64,000 nt of DNA from the NCBI GenBank assembly GCA_910583845.1, contig CAJUAB010000025.1, positions 1 to 64,000 on the forward strand. The letters run 5' to 3'. The notes beneath the pieces are model-generated. The model was not told the origin of the DNA. It saw only the letters and a program-made list of their open reading frames with translations, and did not search any database. Each line of letters opens with the position of its first letter. Within the stretch, counting starts at the first letter, position 1. The DNA is from an uncultured Acetatifactor sp. GTDB taxonomy: Bacteria; Bacillota; Clostridia; Lachnospirales; Lachnospiraceae. Position numbers and translations under genes: made by a program. Shown here piece by piece: positions 1 through 8,081 of this stretch.

Positions 1-2
1 CC

Positions 3-584
3 GGGAAGCCGGGCAGCTATCCCCCTTCCGCCCATACCCACGATGACCGCTATTACACGGAGGCGGAGGTAAACAACCTGCTGGGCGGCAAGGCCGGCAA
101 CAGCCACACCCACGATGACCGCTACTATACGGAGGCGGAGATAAACAACCTGCTGGGCGGCAAGGCCGGCAGCAGCCACACCCACGATGACCGCTACTAC
201 ACAGAGGCGGAAATCAATACTATATTAGCCATGGGGCTGGAAACGGAATCTGCAAATAATGTATCCGTCAACCGAGGGGAAAATCTGTTGCTCTGCCATC
301 GGGTAAAAAAAACCGGGATTTATCTTGTCGCCGGCAATGTCCGTCCAAAAGACAATGTGGATGGCACATTGAACATATTTGTAAATAACGTCGCCTCTCC
401 CGTTTATGTTGAACATTGGGTATGGACGAATGGCACACCCAGAATAGCATGCTGTAATCATGTACAGACAACCGGATTCTTTCATGCGGCAGAGGGCTCA
501 TATATCATCTTGGGTATGTGGAGCAGTATCCAGGCAATCATGGAAGGTATCAGGCTCTATATAATGTGCCTCAGAACGGGCTGA
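3..584 (+). CDS. Phage-type tail fibre protein, 3' part (5' end outside window)
   Basis: The reading frame is open from the window start and ends in TGA at 582-584; a later ATG at 231 is only an internal Met. The visible N-terminal part has three copies of a 24-residue unit (HTHDDRYYTEAE..NNLLGGKAG) starting at 33, 105 and 177, a signature of phage tail fibres and side-tail fibres. The C-terminal 118 residues after the repeats look like a globular receptor-binding or tip domain, which I do not recognise. The protein would sit at the distal end of a phage or tailocin tail. It probably marks the edge of a prophage to the left. What follows (sortase on the opposite strand) is host-like, so this may be the last gene of the element. 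An adhesin with the same repeat is the main alternative. Confidence 0.75.
   Translation, partial: GKPGSYPPSAHTHDDRYYTEAEVNNLLGGKAGNSHTHDDRYYTEAEINNLLGGKAGSSHTHDDRYYTEAEINTILAMGLETESANNVSVNRGENLLLCHRVKKTGIYLVAGNVRPKDNVDGTLNIFVNNVASPVYVEHWVWTNGTPRIACCNHVQTTGFFHAAEGSYIILGMWSSIQAIMEGIRLYIMCLRTG
33..230 (+). repeat. 72-bp tandem repeat coding the HTHDDRYYTEAE units
   Basis: Three in-frame copies begin at 33, 105 and 177; the third is shortened after TEAEIN. Copies one and two differ at only a few, mostly third-codon, positions. It encodes the trimeric stalk repeat of the tail fibre. Confidence 0.9.
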
Positions 585-670
585 AAAAGCAATCCGGCCC
601 CCGATTATCCGTCCGGAGCGAAATTGTCTGCATAGTCCGTTTTCCTTAAACAGGCACCGCCTGTTCGGCT

Positions 671-701
671 CCCCGCCCCTCTGTCTTCCGGGGCGGGGGC
701 T
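671..701 (+). terminator. Hairpin terminator after tail fibre gene
   Basis: A perfect 9-bp GC stem (671-679 with 690-698, 10-nt loop) is followed by a short T-containing tail (gcttt). It lies between the convergent tail fibre and sortase genes. The U tract is weak, so termination efficiency is uncertain. Confidence 0.5.
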
Positions 702-733
702 TTCTGCCATTTATTCCTGCATAATGGCGGTTT

Positions 734-1678
734 TCAGTTGTCCGCGTCCGTCGCTTTTGCCACCACCACGAAACGTCCGTCCTCCGTGTGGTAGGCACAG
801 GTGGAAAGGGTCAGAAACGTATCTCCGAATCCGGCGGTCACACCCGTGTCATACAGAGACAGGTTCTTGATGTTTTCATAGAAATAATCAAATTCCTCCT
901 GCGTATCCGCGTTGTAGAACTGATAATATTTGAAGGCAGCCTCGTCCGAATGATAAACCCGGGAGGGAAATACCGCTATGACCTCATAAGTTCTCTCCTC
1001 ATAGAGCGTGTCAAAACAAATCGTGGGATGCTCCCGCCAGAAACTTTCTTTTTGGTACAGGTCCAGATCTCCAAACATGGAGCCATCCTTCATGTTGTGC
1101 CCATATATGATAAAGTTGGTCCCCGGCGTAATCACATCCGCCGTATCCCTCACATACAGACAGCCGTATTTGCTGTCATTGCCGTAAAAATCGTGGTGCA
1201 GATAATATTCGTCATCCTCCCGCTGCATAACCGGATAATCTATATTCGTCCCTTCAATGAAGAGCCACCCGGTAAGGTCATGGTTCTTCTCGTACAGGGC
1301 TTCATACTTTTCCATCACCGGCGGCCGGGAGTCTGCCGGCTCCTCCTGCGGATTCCCGCCGGAAGGAACTGTCTCCCCCGGATGATCGGCAGCTTCGGAA
1401 GCGGTCCCCTCTCCCTGTCCATCGTCCGCACCGGCGGCGTTCTCCTCTCCCTGTCCGCCGTCCGCACCGGCAGTGTTCTTCTCTCCCTGTCCGCCGTCCG
1501 CACCGACGGCGTTCTCCTCTCCCCGTTCACCACCGTCTCGCTCCGGCTCCGCAGCTTCCCGCAGTTCCTTCAGCGTCCTTTCCTGCTGCCGCTGAAGAAG
1601 AGAGGCATAACCTGCCTGTCCCAGGGGAATCAGACACAGAATCAGCACCGCCAGCAGCATGCGCCTGAAAATTTTCAT
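734..1678 (-). CDS. srtB: Class B sortase with a repetitive acidic spacer
   Basis: Sortase transpeptidase that would cleave a sorting signal on a secreted protein and join it to the cell wall or a pilus. I start at the ATG at 1678 (314 aa) because AAAAGGAA lies 7 nt upstream and a membrane anchor follows at once (residues 8-22); a longer frame to 1741 lacks this. After the anchor comes an acidic low-complexity spacer with 12-residue GADGGQGE repeats, then the catalytic domain from about residue 130. The His of YGHN (about 192), Cys of TLSTC (about 294) and Arg of GRF (about 300) are all present. The long helical insert before the Cys, with the FYENIKN segment, is typical of class B. No substrate with a sorting signal is seen nearby. 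The gene follows the AgrC/LytTR pair after 104 bp and seems to have its own promoter. Confidence 0.88.
   Translation of the reverse strand: MKIFRRMLLAVLILCLIPLGQAGYASLLQRQQERTLKELREAAEPERDGGERGEENAVGADGGQGEKNTAGADGGQGEENAAGADDGQGEGTASEAADHPGETVPSGGNPQEEPADSRPPVMEKYEALYEKNHDLTGWLFIEGTNIDYPVMQREDDEYYLHHDFYGNDSKYGCLYVRDTADVITPGTNFIIYGHNMKDGSMFGDLDLYQKESFWREHPTICFDTLYEERTYEVIAVFPSRVYHSDEAAFKYYQFYNADTQEEFDYFYENIKNLSLYDTGVTAGFGDTFLTLSTCAYHTEDGRFVVVAKATDADN
1409..1516 (-). repeat. 36-bp tandem repeat inside the sortase spacer
   Basis: Three near-identical 36-bp units start at 1409, 1445 and 1481, with a degenerate fourth. They encode the 12-residue acidic Gly-rich repeat, so copy-number change would alter spacer length without shifting the frame. 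Confidence 0.85.
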
Positions 1679-1720
1679 GTTTCTGTTCCTTTTCACAGCC
1701 CGTGTTTCAGAGCATGTTTG

Positions 1721-1748
1721 AATATACTTTCCGCCAGACACGCCTCAA
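1721..1748 (-). promoter_or_regulatory. Candidate promoter of the sortase gene
   Basis: On the minus strand TTGAGG (1743-1748) is 16 bp from TATATT (1721-1726), about 40 bp ahead of the chosen start. Match to sigma-A consensus is moderate. Confidence 0.4.
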
Positions 1749-1782
1749 GCTGCCCCGGGCCTTGCCCGCCGCTTCTCCTCTT

Positions 1783-3063
1783 TCATGGCCTGTCTGCCCG
1801 CAGCATCACATCCAGCACAAAGTATCCGTTCTCCGTGTAACACAACATATCTCCGCCCAGCCTCCCGGCATCCTCCCGTATGGTGGCCAGACCATAGCCG
1901 TGTCCCGCCCCCGTCTTACTCGTGGTCGGCACGGTGCCTTTCTCCACATGCACCCCCTCCCGGCAGCGGTTCCTTATACGGAGCACCAGATAGTCCCGGC
2001 TGTATTTCATCTGCACGGAAGCCTCCCTGTCCTCCGGCGGCAGCTCCTCCAGAGCGGTCCGGGCATTGTCCAGACCGTTGGAGAGAATCTGGCACAGTTC
2101 CATATACGGCAATTCTTCCTCTCCCACACGGATATCCAGTTTCAGCCTCGCATCCATCTCCTGAAATCTCTGACTGTAATGGCTGAACACAGCGTTGAGA
2201 TAAGGATTGGCGCAGAACTGTCCCCAGAGAACATCCATATCCGCCACCAGCTTTTTCAGATATTCCAGGGCTTCCTGCGTCCTGTCGGCGGAGAGCAGTC
2301 CCGAGAGCGTCACTGCGTGGCCCTTCATATCATGCCTCAGCTTCCGGATCATCCGCTGATTCTCCAGCTGCGCCGCCAATGTATTCTTCTGCTCCTGCAA
2401 GACCCGCTCGCTCCGCTGCTTACGGTACAGCAGAAGCTGTCTGTACAAGGCCGCAAAGATGGTGGCATAGGTCATGGGCATCAGCACCAGAACCATCACA
2501 AACGCCGGGAGTTCCTGGGGCCTGGCCGTGATCACTGTCGGAAAATTCGCGAAGACCGCCAGCAGAAGATAATACAGCGCCGTCATTCCCGCGAAGATCC
2601 CCCAGCCCCCCGGCACAGAGTCCTGCAATTCCAGGTAGGGTTTGCGCAGATAGCGCACCGCCGCCCACTCCGTCAGCGGAAACAGCACAAACCTGCCCAC
2701 GAACATCAATATGTACTGCTGCCCCCCAAAATAGAAATCCGCTATGTTGGTCACCGCGATAATCCAGAGAGCCACCGTATCGGCCAGACAGAAAGTGAAA
2801 AAGAACCGTCCTTTCTTATCCTTTGAGACAATCCAGAAAAATAGCAGGCTGGGCAGAGTACAGGTCAGGATAAAAACCTTTCCCATAATCCCCGCCCCAA
2901 ACAGGATCAATCCCGTCATGTTCAGCAGAATAATCGGCCCCATCGCGATACATGTATAAAGAATCGTTTTGATCCGCGAAAAGCGGGAGCGGTACAGCAG
3001 CATAAACAGAATCAGTATGTGGAACAGCGACCACAGCATGGACAGGTCCCGAAGCACAGTCAT
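1783..3063 (-). CDS. AgrC/VirS-like GHKL sensor histidine kinase
   Basis: Membrane sensor kinase of 426 aa. The N-terminal half has about six hydrophobic segments (residues 10-210). The cytoplasmic part has LRHDMKGH (phosphoacceptor His near residue 240), an N box (ILSNGLDNA) and a G box (GHGYGL), the layout of the GHKL kinases that sense peptides, such as AgrC. Its start ATG shares one base with the stop of the LytTR regulator upstream (TGATG), so the two are translationally coupled and form a pair; GAGGAGG precedes the start. No AgrB/AgrD-type peptide gene is nearby, so the signal is unknown. The sortase gene downstream may be a target or merely a neighbour. Confidence 0.85.
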   Translation of the reverse strand: MTVLRDLSMLWSLFHILILFMLLYRSRFSRIKTILYTCIAMGPIILLNMTGLILFGAGIMGKVFILTCTLPSLLFFWIVSKDKKGRFFFTFCLADTVALWIIAVTNIADFYFGGQQYILMFVGRFVLFPLTEWAAVRYLRKPYLELQDSVPGGWGIFAGMTALYYLLLAVFANFPTVITARPQELPAFVMVLVLMPMTYATIFAALYRQLLLYRKQRSERVLQEQKNTLAAQLENQRMIRKLRHDMKGHAVTLSGLLSADRTQEALEYLKKLVADMDVLWGQFCANPYLNAVFSHYSQRFQEMDARLKLDIRVGEEELPYMELCQILSNGLDNARTALEELPPEDREASVQMKYSRDYLVLRIRNRCREGVHVEKGTVPTTSKTGAGHGYGLATIREDAGRLGGDMLCYTENGYFVLDVMLRADRP

Positions 3064-3761
3064 CAGTCCACCTCCTCAAACAGGATCTCCTGATACCGGC
3101 TCTTCACCCCGGCAAAATAGCGCCTGGAGACAGGAATGCTGTGTCCCGCCACCAGCAGGTCGTTCCCCTCCAGTCTGTCCACATGGTACATGTTTACAAT
3201 AAAGCTCTGATGGCACCTGGAGAACACTTCCCCGCATACCTGTACCTCCAGGTCATCCAGCTTGCCCTTGCACTCCTGGACGGTTCCGTCCTCGCAGTGA
3301 ATAAACAGTGTGTGTTCCCGGCTGTCGATGTAGAGAATCCTGCCATAAGGAATAAAGCCGGACTGCCCCCGCCATTTGTAGCCGAGCCTCTGTTCCCTCT
3401 CCCGGACGATCCTCCGGGCCAGGCGCTCCAGCAGACGCTTTACCTCCGCCTCCCCCACTGGTTTGAGCAGGTACTGCACCGCATAGAGATCATACGCCTC
3501 CCGATAGAAATCGTCGCTGGTGGATATAAAGCAGATTGCCGCCTCATCGTCCCGCTGGCGGATGCGGCCCGCCAGCTCGATGCCTCCCGTGGAGCCTTCC
3601 ATGTAAATGTCCAGCAGGTACAAATCAAACCGCATGCCGCGCTCTTCCACATCCGCAAGGAGCTGCCCGGCGTCAGCGTAGAGCCGGACATCCTGTCCCT
3701 CCAGAAGATTCCTCAGACGTAAGGCATCCTCCTGGCAATCGTCACAAACCGCTATTTTCAT
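3063..3761 (-). CDS. LytTR-family response regulator
   Basis: Two-domain DNA-binding response regulator of 232 aa. The receiver domain starts MKIAVCDDCQ with the phosphoacceptor Asp near residue 51 (LLDIYM) and Lys in LLKPVG. The C-terminal LytTR domain (residues 135-230) has the expected FSRCHQSFIVN and SRRYF motifs. The start at 3761 is preferred to the upstream GTG at 3860 because AGGGG precedes it and the receiver fold begins there. It is the partner of the kinase that begins at 3063. LytTR proteins bind paired sites ahead of regulated promoters. Two perfect inverted repeats lie in its own leader and promoter, which suggests autoregulation. Confidence 0.9.
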   Translation of the reverse strand: MKIAVCDDCQEDALRLRNLLEGQDVRLYADAGQLLADVEERGMRFDLYLLDIYMEGSTGGIELAGRIRQRDDEAAICFISTSDDFYREAYDLYAVQYLLKPVGEAEVKRLLERLARRIVREREQRLGYKWRGQSGFIPYGRILYIDSREHTLFIHCEDGTVQECKGKLDDLEVQVCGEVFSRCHQSFIVNMYHVDRLEGNDLLVAGHSIPVSRRYFAGVKSRYQEILFEEVD

Positions 3762-3795
3762 AGGTATTTCCCCTTTTTCTTTCCTCCCGCGCCGT

Positions 3796-3833
3796 TTTAT
3801 TGTGCCGCCCCGAAAATGGCGCGGCACAATAAA
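3796..3833 (-). promoter_or_regulatory. 13-bp perfect inverted repeat in the LytTR gene leader
   Basis: TTTATTGTGCCGC at 3796-3808 pairs with its exact complement at 3821-3833 across 12 nt. It lies between the candidate promoter and the start codon, so it would form a leader hairpin or serve as a protein site. There is no T run after it on the minus strand, so it is not a standard terminator. Confidence 0.6.
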
Positions 3834-3857
3834 GCAGCGCAGGATATCACAGGCTTT

Positions 3858-3917
3858 CACTTAATATGTCATCAAGGGTCAAAAAATGCTTTGATTTTAA
3901 TTATAGCATATTAAGTG
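3858..3917 (-). promoter_or_regulatory. Extended -10 promoter flanked by an 11-bp inverted repeat (LytTR gene)
   Basis: On the minus strand TGCTATAAT (-10 at 3900-3905) is an extended -10 element without a good -35. It lies just inside two exact inverted 11-mers, CACTTAATATG (3858-3868) and its complement (3907-3917). The arms sit upstream of and downstream from the -10, as expected for an operator pair. The LytTR consensus is a direct repeat, so the bound protein is not certain. Confidence 0.5.
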
Positions 3918-3958
3918 CCATTTTGTATGACTAATATTTGTCGAAAAAGGGTTAATTT

Positions 3959-4903
3959 TTATATTTCCTGTACAGGAGCGGGGCAAAATTCGAACAGCAG
4001 GTGCAATTCCTTCCGCGGGGTCAGCCGGGCCGCCGCGGTGCCCCCCATGGCCTCCGCCAGCAGTCTGCTGACGGTCAGCCCAAGACCGGTGCTGCCGCTG
4101 GGCCGGACATGGTCCGCGGTGTAGAAACGGTCAAACAGGCAGGGGATATCCGCCTGAGTGAGATGCTCCGCGTCATTACAGAAATCAAGAAATATCCTGT
4201 TTCCCCCCGCGTCCGTAACCTCCTTCCGCCAGACATGGATTCGGAAATGGCTCCGGGCATACCGCAGGGCGTTCTGGATCATATTGTGCAGGATACGCTC
4301 CAGAGCCTCCCCGCTCCCCCTGATCAGCACCGGCGCTCCGGGCAGATCCAGTTCCACCGTCAGATGTCGTTCCTCAAACGCCGGATAATAGGACAGCACT
4401 GTCTCCTGAATCATCCGGATCACATCCACCGTCTCCGACCTGAGGTCCCTGGGGGCCTTCTCCAGCCTGGACAGATCATAGAAGTCGCGGATCAGCCCCT
4501 GCAAATACCGGCTTTTTCTCTCCACCACCGCCAGCGCCTCCCGATCCTCCTGGGAGAGACCGGCGTCATCCACCAGCTCCAGATATCCCAGGATGGAAGT
4601 CAGGGGCGTCCGCAGATCATGGCTGATGTTCTCGATCTGCTCCTGCAGCATTTGCTCCCGCCGCTGCCAGACGCCGCGTTCCCGCTGATGATATTCCAGA
4701 TAGCGGTTGATCTGCTCCAGCAGCCGTCCCGCCTCCCGGGAGGGGGTCGCGGCCAGCAGGATGCGGTTCTCCTCCGGACTGTCCATGATTTCAGCCAGAT
4801 CCAGCCCCGCCTGCCTGATACATTTTTTCAGCCGCCCATACTTCACTGCCAGAAAGATGGCAGCCAGTCCCGCCCCCAGGGCGATCCCCACAGCGATCCA
4901 CAT
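3959..4903 (-). CDS. Sensor histidine kinase (HisKA/HATPase), single membrane anchor
   Basis: Kinase of 314 aa with one N-terminal membrane helix (residues 2-22) and no extracytoplasmic sensor domain, like the intramembrane-sensing kinases tied to drug-exporting ABC transporters. HisKA has NISHDLRTP with the phosphoacceptor His at residue 95; the N box (NMIQNALRYA) and a G box (GSTGLGLTVS) follow. AAGGAG precedes the ATG. It is the last gene of the cluster that begins with the carbamoyltransferase-like gene and lies 26 bp after the Ere-like gene. No regulator is adjacent; the OmpR-type regulator at 9023-9754, at the other end of the cluster, is the likely partner by context. Confidence 0.85.
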   Translation of the reverse strand: MWIAVGIALGAGLAAIFLAVKYGRLKKCIRQAGLDLAEIMDSPEENRILLAATPSREAGRLLEQINRYLEYHQRERGVWQRREQMLQEQIENISHDLRTPLTSILGYLELVDDAGLSQEDREALAVVERKSRYLQGLIRDFYDLSRLEKAPRDLRSETVDVIRMIQETVLSYYPAFEERHLTVELDLPGAPVLIRGSGEALERILHNMIQNALRYARSHFRIHVWRKEVTDAGGNRIFLDFCNDAEHLTQADIPCLFDRFYTADHVRPSGSTGLGLTVSRLLAEAMGGTAAARLTPRKELHLLFEFCPAPVQEI

Positions 4904-4929
4904 ACATTGTCTCCTTATTATACTGTAAA

Positions 4930-6177
4930 TCAGTCCATCGTGGAAGGCGATACCTCCTCAAAGACAATCATTCCGTCAAAGGTTTCATTCGGAACAATCT
5001 TCGACGTGTAAAATATTTTCAGGGGTATGATCCCTCCCACGTTCAGAGAGGTTATTCTCTGTTCTTCTGTGATGACCCCGCTCCAGCCGTCCTGCCCGGC
5101 CACCGCCGCGAAATCCACATAATACCGTTTCCCCTCCAGCTCGCCTGCCAGGGCATTCAGGGCATTCTTATTTTCCACCTGCGACTTTACATATGAGTCC
5201 TGGGTCTGGGAATTGAATACCGTGACGCGCGCGTCCGTGCCGATGGCAAAATATCGATCCCCCAGCTCCTGTGTCAGCAATTTGCCGAGACAGTCATACC
5301 AGGGCTGGGTGTTGACCTTGCCGATATGTCCGTTGTGTCCGTTTATAAAAAGCAGGCTGCCGTCCCCATGGCTCAGAAACCATTTTACCTTTTTCGCCAT
5401 ATAGCTGTCCCTTGTCTCGTTGTATGTGCTGTCGGACCTTCGGATATCACAGCAGGCATAGAGGCTGTAGGCGCATTCCCTGGCAAACGCGAAGGTCTCT
5501 TCGCCAAAAGCCTCCTCGATCAGCTTCTGGGCTCCGTCCACATCCTTCAGCAGCTGCTGCGCGTCCCCCATACCCTGTTCAAAGGCCTCCTGGCTGATCT
5601 CATACATATCCCCGTCATTCAAAAAAGCAAGTTTCTCCTCATATTCCGCGCTGATCCGGGGAGCCGCCTGCTCCAGTATGCCGAACAGATACTCTTTCCC
5701 GTTGTCCGCCCACTGCATATCCATTCCGTAGAAATGCAGATCTTCTCCCTGGGGAGCCGTCTCATTGTAGGAGCGCATCCATTCGAGAAGATGCGCCATT
5801 TCCTCTGTGCGGTAGATCCGGAAGCCGATCAGCGCCGCCGCTTCCCTGGGTGTCCCCTCTCCCCCGTGAATGTAGGCGTCCACCTTGAGCGCGCTGCCAA
5901 AATCTCCTTCTATAATGAAGGTCCGGCAGCCATTGTTCTGCACAAGGGCCCGGAATACTTCCTCTTTCATCTGCTGATACTCCTTCACCCCGTGACTCGC
6001 CTCCCCAAGTCCCACTACCTGTACGCTCTCCGGGACGGATATGGCAGTCACATCCGTCTGCGCCAGCGTCATATCCGGCGCGCTTTTTCCGCATCCCGAC
6101 AGCAGAGCGCCCAGCAGCGCCGCCGCAAGCAGTATATGGATTCTCTTCTTTCTGATGATCCTGTTTATCTCTTTCAT
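4930..6177 (-). CDS. Erythromycin-esterase-family lipoprotein
   Basis: Member of the Ere-type family (PF05139), whose known members open macrolide lactone rings; many relatives have other or unknown substrates. The start at 6177 is chosen for the GGAAAGGGG ribosome site and because the signal peptide begins there (415 aa); the upstream in-frame extension is not credible. A type II signal peptide ends at LLSGC with lipid Cys 29, so the enzyme should be anchored outside the membrane. Family motifs are present: GLGEASHG near residue 55, IIEGDFG, and GHNGHIGK late in the chain. It follows the ABC permease and precedes a sensor kinase, and its leader holds the 58-bp repeated element at 6196-6253. 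Substrate is not predictable from sequence. Confidence 0.8.
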   Translation of the reverse strand: MKEINRIIRKKRIHILLAAALLGALLSGCGKSAPDMTLAQTDVTAISVPESVQVVGLGEASHGVKEYQQMKEEVFRALVQNNGCRTFIIEGDFGSALKVDAYIHGGEGTPREAAALIGFRIYRTEEMAHLLEWMRSYNETAPQGEDLHFYGMDMQWADNGKEYLFGILEQAAPRISAEYEEKLAFLNDGDMYEISQEAFEQGMGDAQQLLKDVDGAQKLIEEAFGEETFAFARECAYSLYACCDIRRSDSTYNETRDSYMAKKVKWFLSHGDGSLLFINGHNGHIGKVNTQPWYDCLGKLLTQELGDRYFAIGTDARVTVFNSQTQDSYVKSQVENKNALNALAGELEGKRYYVDFAAVAGQDGWSGVITEEQRITSLNVGGIIPLKIFYTSKIVPNETFDGMIVFEEVSPSTMD

Positions 6178-6195
6178 TTTTTCTCTTTCCCCTTT

Positions 6196-6253
6196 CCGCA
6201 TGCCGGTAGTTGACTTGTCAACTGCTGCTTTGCCTGGGACATTGCACCCATCG
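6196..6253 (-). repeat. 58-bp leader element, copy 1 (ahead of Ere-like gene)
   Basis: Aligns without gaps to 15554-15611 with 52 of 58 bases identical, same orientation, and both end right at the ribosome site of the next gene. It contains the palindrome AGTTGACAAGTCAACT (6208-6223), which as RNA can fold as a 6-bp stem with a CAAG loop, enclosed by an outer stem (UGCAAUGUC with GGCAUGCG, one bulged A). It may be a structured 5' UTR, a repressor operator or a tiny mobile repeat. Confidence 0.8.
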
Positions 6254-6265
6254 ATGAAACACACT

Positions 6266-7048
6266 CTAAAGCTCTCTGCGCCGGATGGCCACAATGCCCA
6301 GCGCCATAAACACCAATATGCCGATAAATCCCGCCGTCATGCATTTCAGGACCCCTGCCCCGGTGGACCAGTTATAGAGCAGCCGGTCCCCATCAAGCGC
6401 GCAGTAGGATACCATGGTATAGAGAAGCCAGGATGACAGTCTTTCGCAGAACGCGAATTTCAGGCCCAGCACGCCCACCGCCGCGGGCACAGCCACCATG
6501 ATCAGCAGCCAGCTCCAGATGCCGGCGCTCCTGCTGCCGGTCAGATAGTACAGGCTCATAACCGCTGTCATTCCCGCGATCCACGCGGGCACACAGGCTG
6601 CCGTACCCTTTAACAGGGACAGGGTATACTCCGCCCCGCTGTCTTCGAGCAGCAGATACCCGCTGCCGATATACCCGGCCTCCGTCACCAGCAGGCAGAA
6701 CGCGGATGCCGCCAGGCCCGCAGGTATCCTGGACAGATAGATTTTATCCCGGGAAAGGCCGAATGCCACACTGTTGTTGACGGTTCTGTGTTTCAGTTCG
6801 TCGCCTGTGATCAGACCGCCCATCACAGCGGACAAAAACAGCGGAATATTCATATACCCTTCCAGCAGGGAAAAGGCAAACCTGGTGGTCGCCCAGGGAA
6901 AGTCCCCTCCCGTTTTCCCCTCCAACAGGTTCATCCCCCATAGCGCCGCATTGACAAGCAGCACGGCCGCCTGGCAGGCCCCGGTCATCCGCCAGACGGA
7001 TTTTTTATGAAAAATCCGGTAAAATTCGCTCTTAATACAGTTTGTCAT
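6266..7048 (-). CDS. ABC-2 type transporter permease
   Basis: Membrane subunit of about 260 aa with roughly six hydrophobic helices (first near residues 20-40, last near 235-255) and a cytoplasmic N terminus typical of ABC-2 permeases (FYRIFHKKSVW). Two in-frame ATGs at 7054 and 7048 are possible. GAGAGG abuts the first but has good spacing to the second, so I use 7048. The start overlaps the 3' end of the ATPase gene, so the two are coupled and form one exporter. Together with the ATPase, the Ere-like lipoprotein and a two-component system this resembles bacteriocin- or antibiotic-responsive export modules; the substrate is unknown. Confidence 0.8.
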   Translation of the reverse strand: MTNCIKSEFYRIFHKKSVWRMTGACQAAVLLVNAALWGMNLLEGKTGGDFPWATTRFAFSLLEGYMNIPLFLSAVMGGLITGDELKHRTVNNSVAFGLSRDKIYLSRIPAGLAASAFCLLVTEAGYIGSGYLLLEDSGAEYTLSLLKGTAACVPAWIAGMTAVMSLYYLTGSRSAGIWSWLLIMVAVPAAVGVLGLKFAFCERLSSWLLYTMVSYCALDGDRLLYNWSTGAGVLKCMTAGFIGILVFMALGIVAIRRREL

Positions 7049-7970
7049 TGTCATTCCTCTCTGTCAGATGCATATAGTAGTCTTCCAGATGCATCTCCCG
7101 TCGCTCCAGCGCCAGCAGGCCGATGCCCTGTTCCACAGCCAGCTTACCGTAGGCCGTCACATCCTCCGGCAGTCCCGCGATATGAATGGTTCCGTCCGGC
7201 AGCACCTTGTAATCCGTCCTGTGCAGTTCCTTTTCCAGAAGAGCCGTGTACCGCTCCGGCTCCGTCACCCGGATCTCCATATAAATCCCGCACAGCTCAT
7301 GCAGCTTCTTCGCGCTGATCTGTTGAATGACCCTTCCTCTGCTCAGAAAGCCGTAATCCGTGGCCATATTTTCCAATTCCGCCAGAATATGGCTGGAAAT
7401 CAGAATGGTAATGCGTTTCTCCCTGTTCAGCCTCTGCAGCAGAGCGCGGATCTCCATGATGCCTGCCGGGTCCAGTCCGTTGATGGGTTCGTCCAAAAGC
7501 AGCAGCTCCGGCTCCCCCAGCAGCGCCAGCGCCAGGCCCAGACGCTGCTTCATGCCCAGAGACATCTGCCGGAACTTTTTGCGCGCGGCCTCCGCCAGCC
7601 CCACCTCTTGCAGCTTCTCCATCACTCTTTCCCTGCCGGGAATCCCCCGCTGTATCCGATAATACTCCAGATTCTGAACCGCCGTCATATCCGGGAAAAA
7701 ACCCGGCCCCTCAATAATGGCTCCGCAGCGTCTCCGGTATTTCCGCCGCGCGGACTCCTCCCGGGCATCCCACAAGCGGTATTCCCCTGATGTGGGAAAA
7801 ACCTGCCCCAGCAAAATTTTCAGCAGGGTGGTTTTGCCCGCGCCGTTGTTGCCCACCAGGCCGTAGATGCTCCCTCTGGGAATGGACAGATCCACATGGT
7901 CCAGGGCCAGAGCCTGCCCATACCGTTTGGTCAGCTGGTGGGTCTGTATAATCACATTGCTGTCCGTCAT
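7032..7970 (-). CDS. ABC transporter ATP-binding protein (BcrA-like)
   Basis: ATPase of 312 aa that powers the permease encoded just downstream. Walker A GNNGAGKTT (residues 40-48), Q loop, a signature of the relaxed form SLGMKQR, Walker B LLLLDEP and an H loop (ISSHIL) are all visible. After the ATPase core comes a 90-residue C-terminal extension as in BcrA-type drug exporters. The start at 7970 is preferred over 8018 because AAAGGAG lies 9 nt upstream. The 63-bp stretch between it and the carbamoyltransferase-like gene is AT-rich but I see no strong promoter, so read-through from upstream is likely. Confidence 0.9.
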   Translation of the reverse strand: MTDSNVIIQTHQLTKRYGQALALDHVDLSIPRGSIYGLVGNNGAGKTTLLKILLGQVFPTSGEYRLWDAREESARRKYRRRCGAIIEGPGFFPDMTAVQNLEYYRIQRGIPGRERVMEKLQEVGLAEAARKKFRQMSLGMKQRLGLALALLGEPELLLLDEPINGLDPAGIMEIRALLQRLNREKRITILISSHILAELENMATDYGFLSRGRVIQQISAKKLHELCGIYMEIRVTEPERYTALLEKELHRTDYKVLPDGTIHIAGLPEDVTAYGKLAVEQGIGLLALERREMHLEDYYMHLTERNDNDKLY

Positions 7971-8081
7971 TCTTTTATTCTCCTTTCCGTCCCGCCTTTC
8001 CTGTGATAAAAAGATCATATCCCATTCCCTGTAAATAAGTCCTATAGAAAGGATAAAGAAATCATAAAGAACTTGATTTTG

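Noticed and set aside
671..698. CRISPR-like or other short spaced repeats
   Set aside because: No regular array of repeats and unique spacers was found anywhere; the repeats seen are tandem, coding or two-copy elements.
6178..6294. N-terminal extension of the Ere-like protein
   Set aside because: The extension would translate the 58-bp element and put the lipoprotein signal in the middle of the chain; a good ribosome site is present at 6177.
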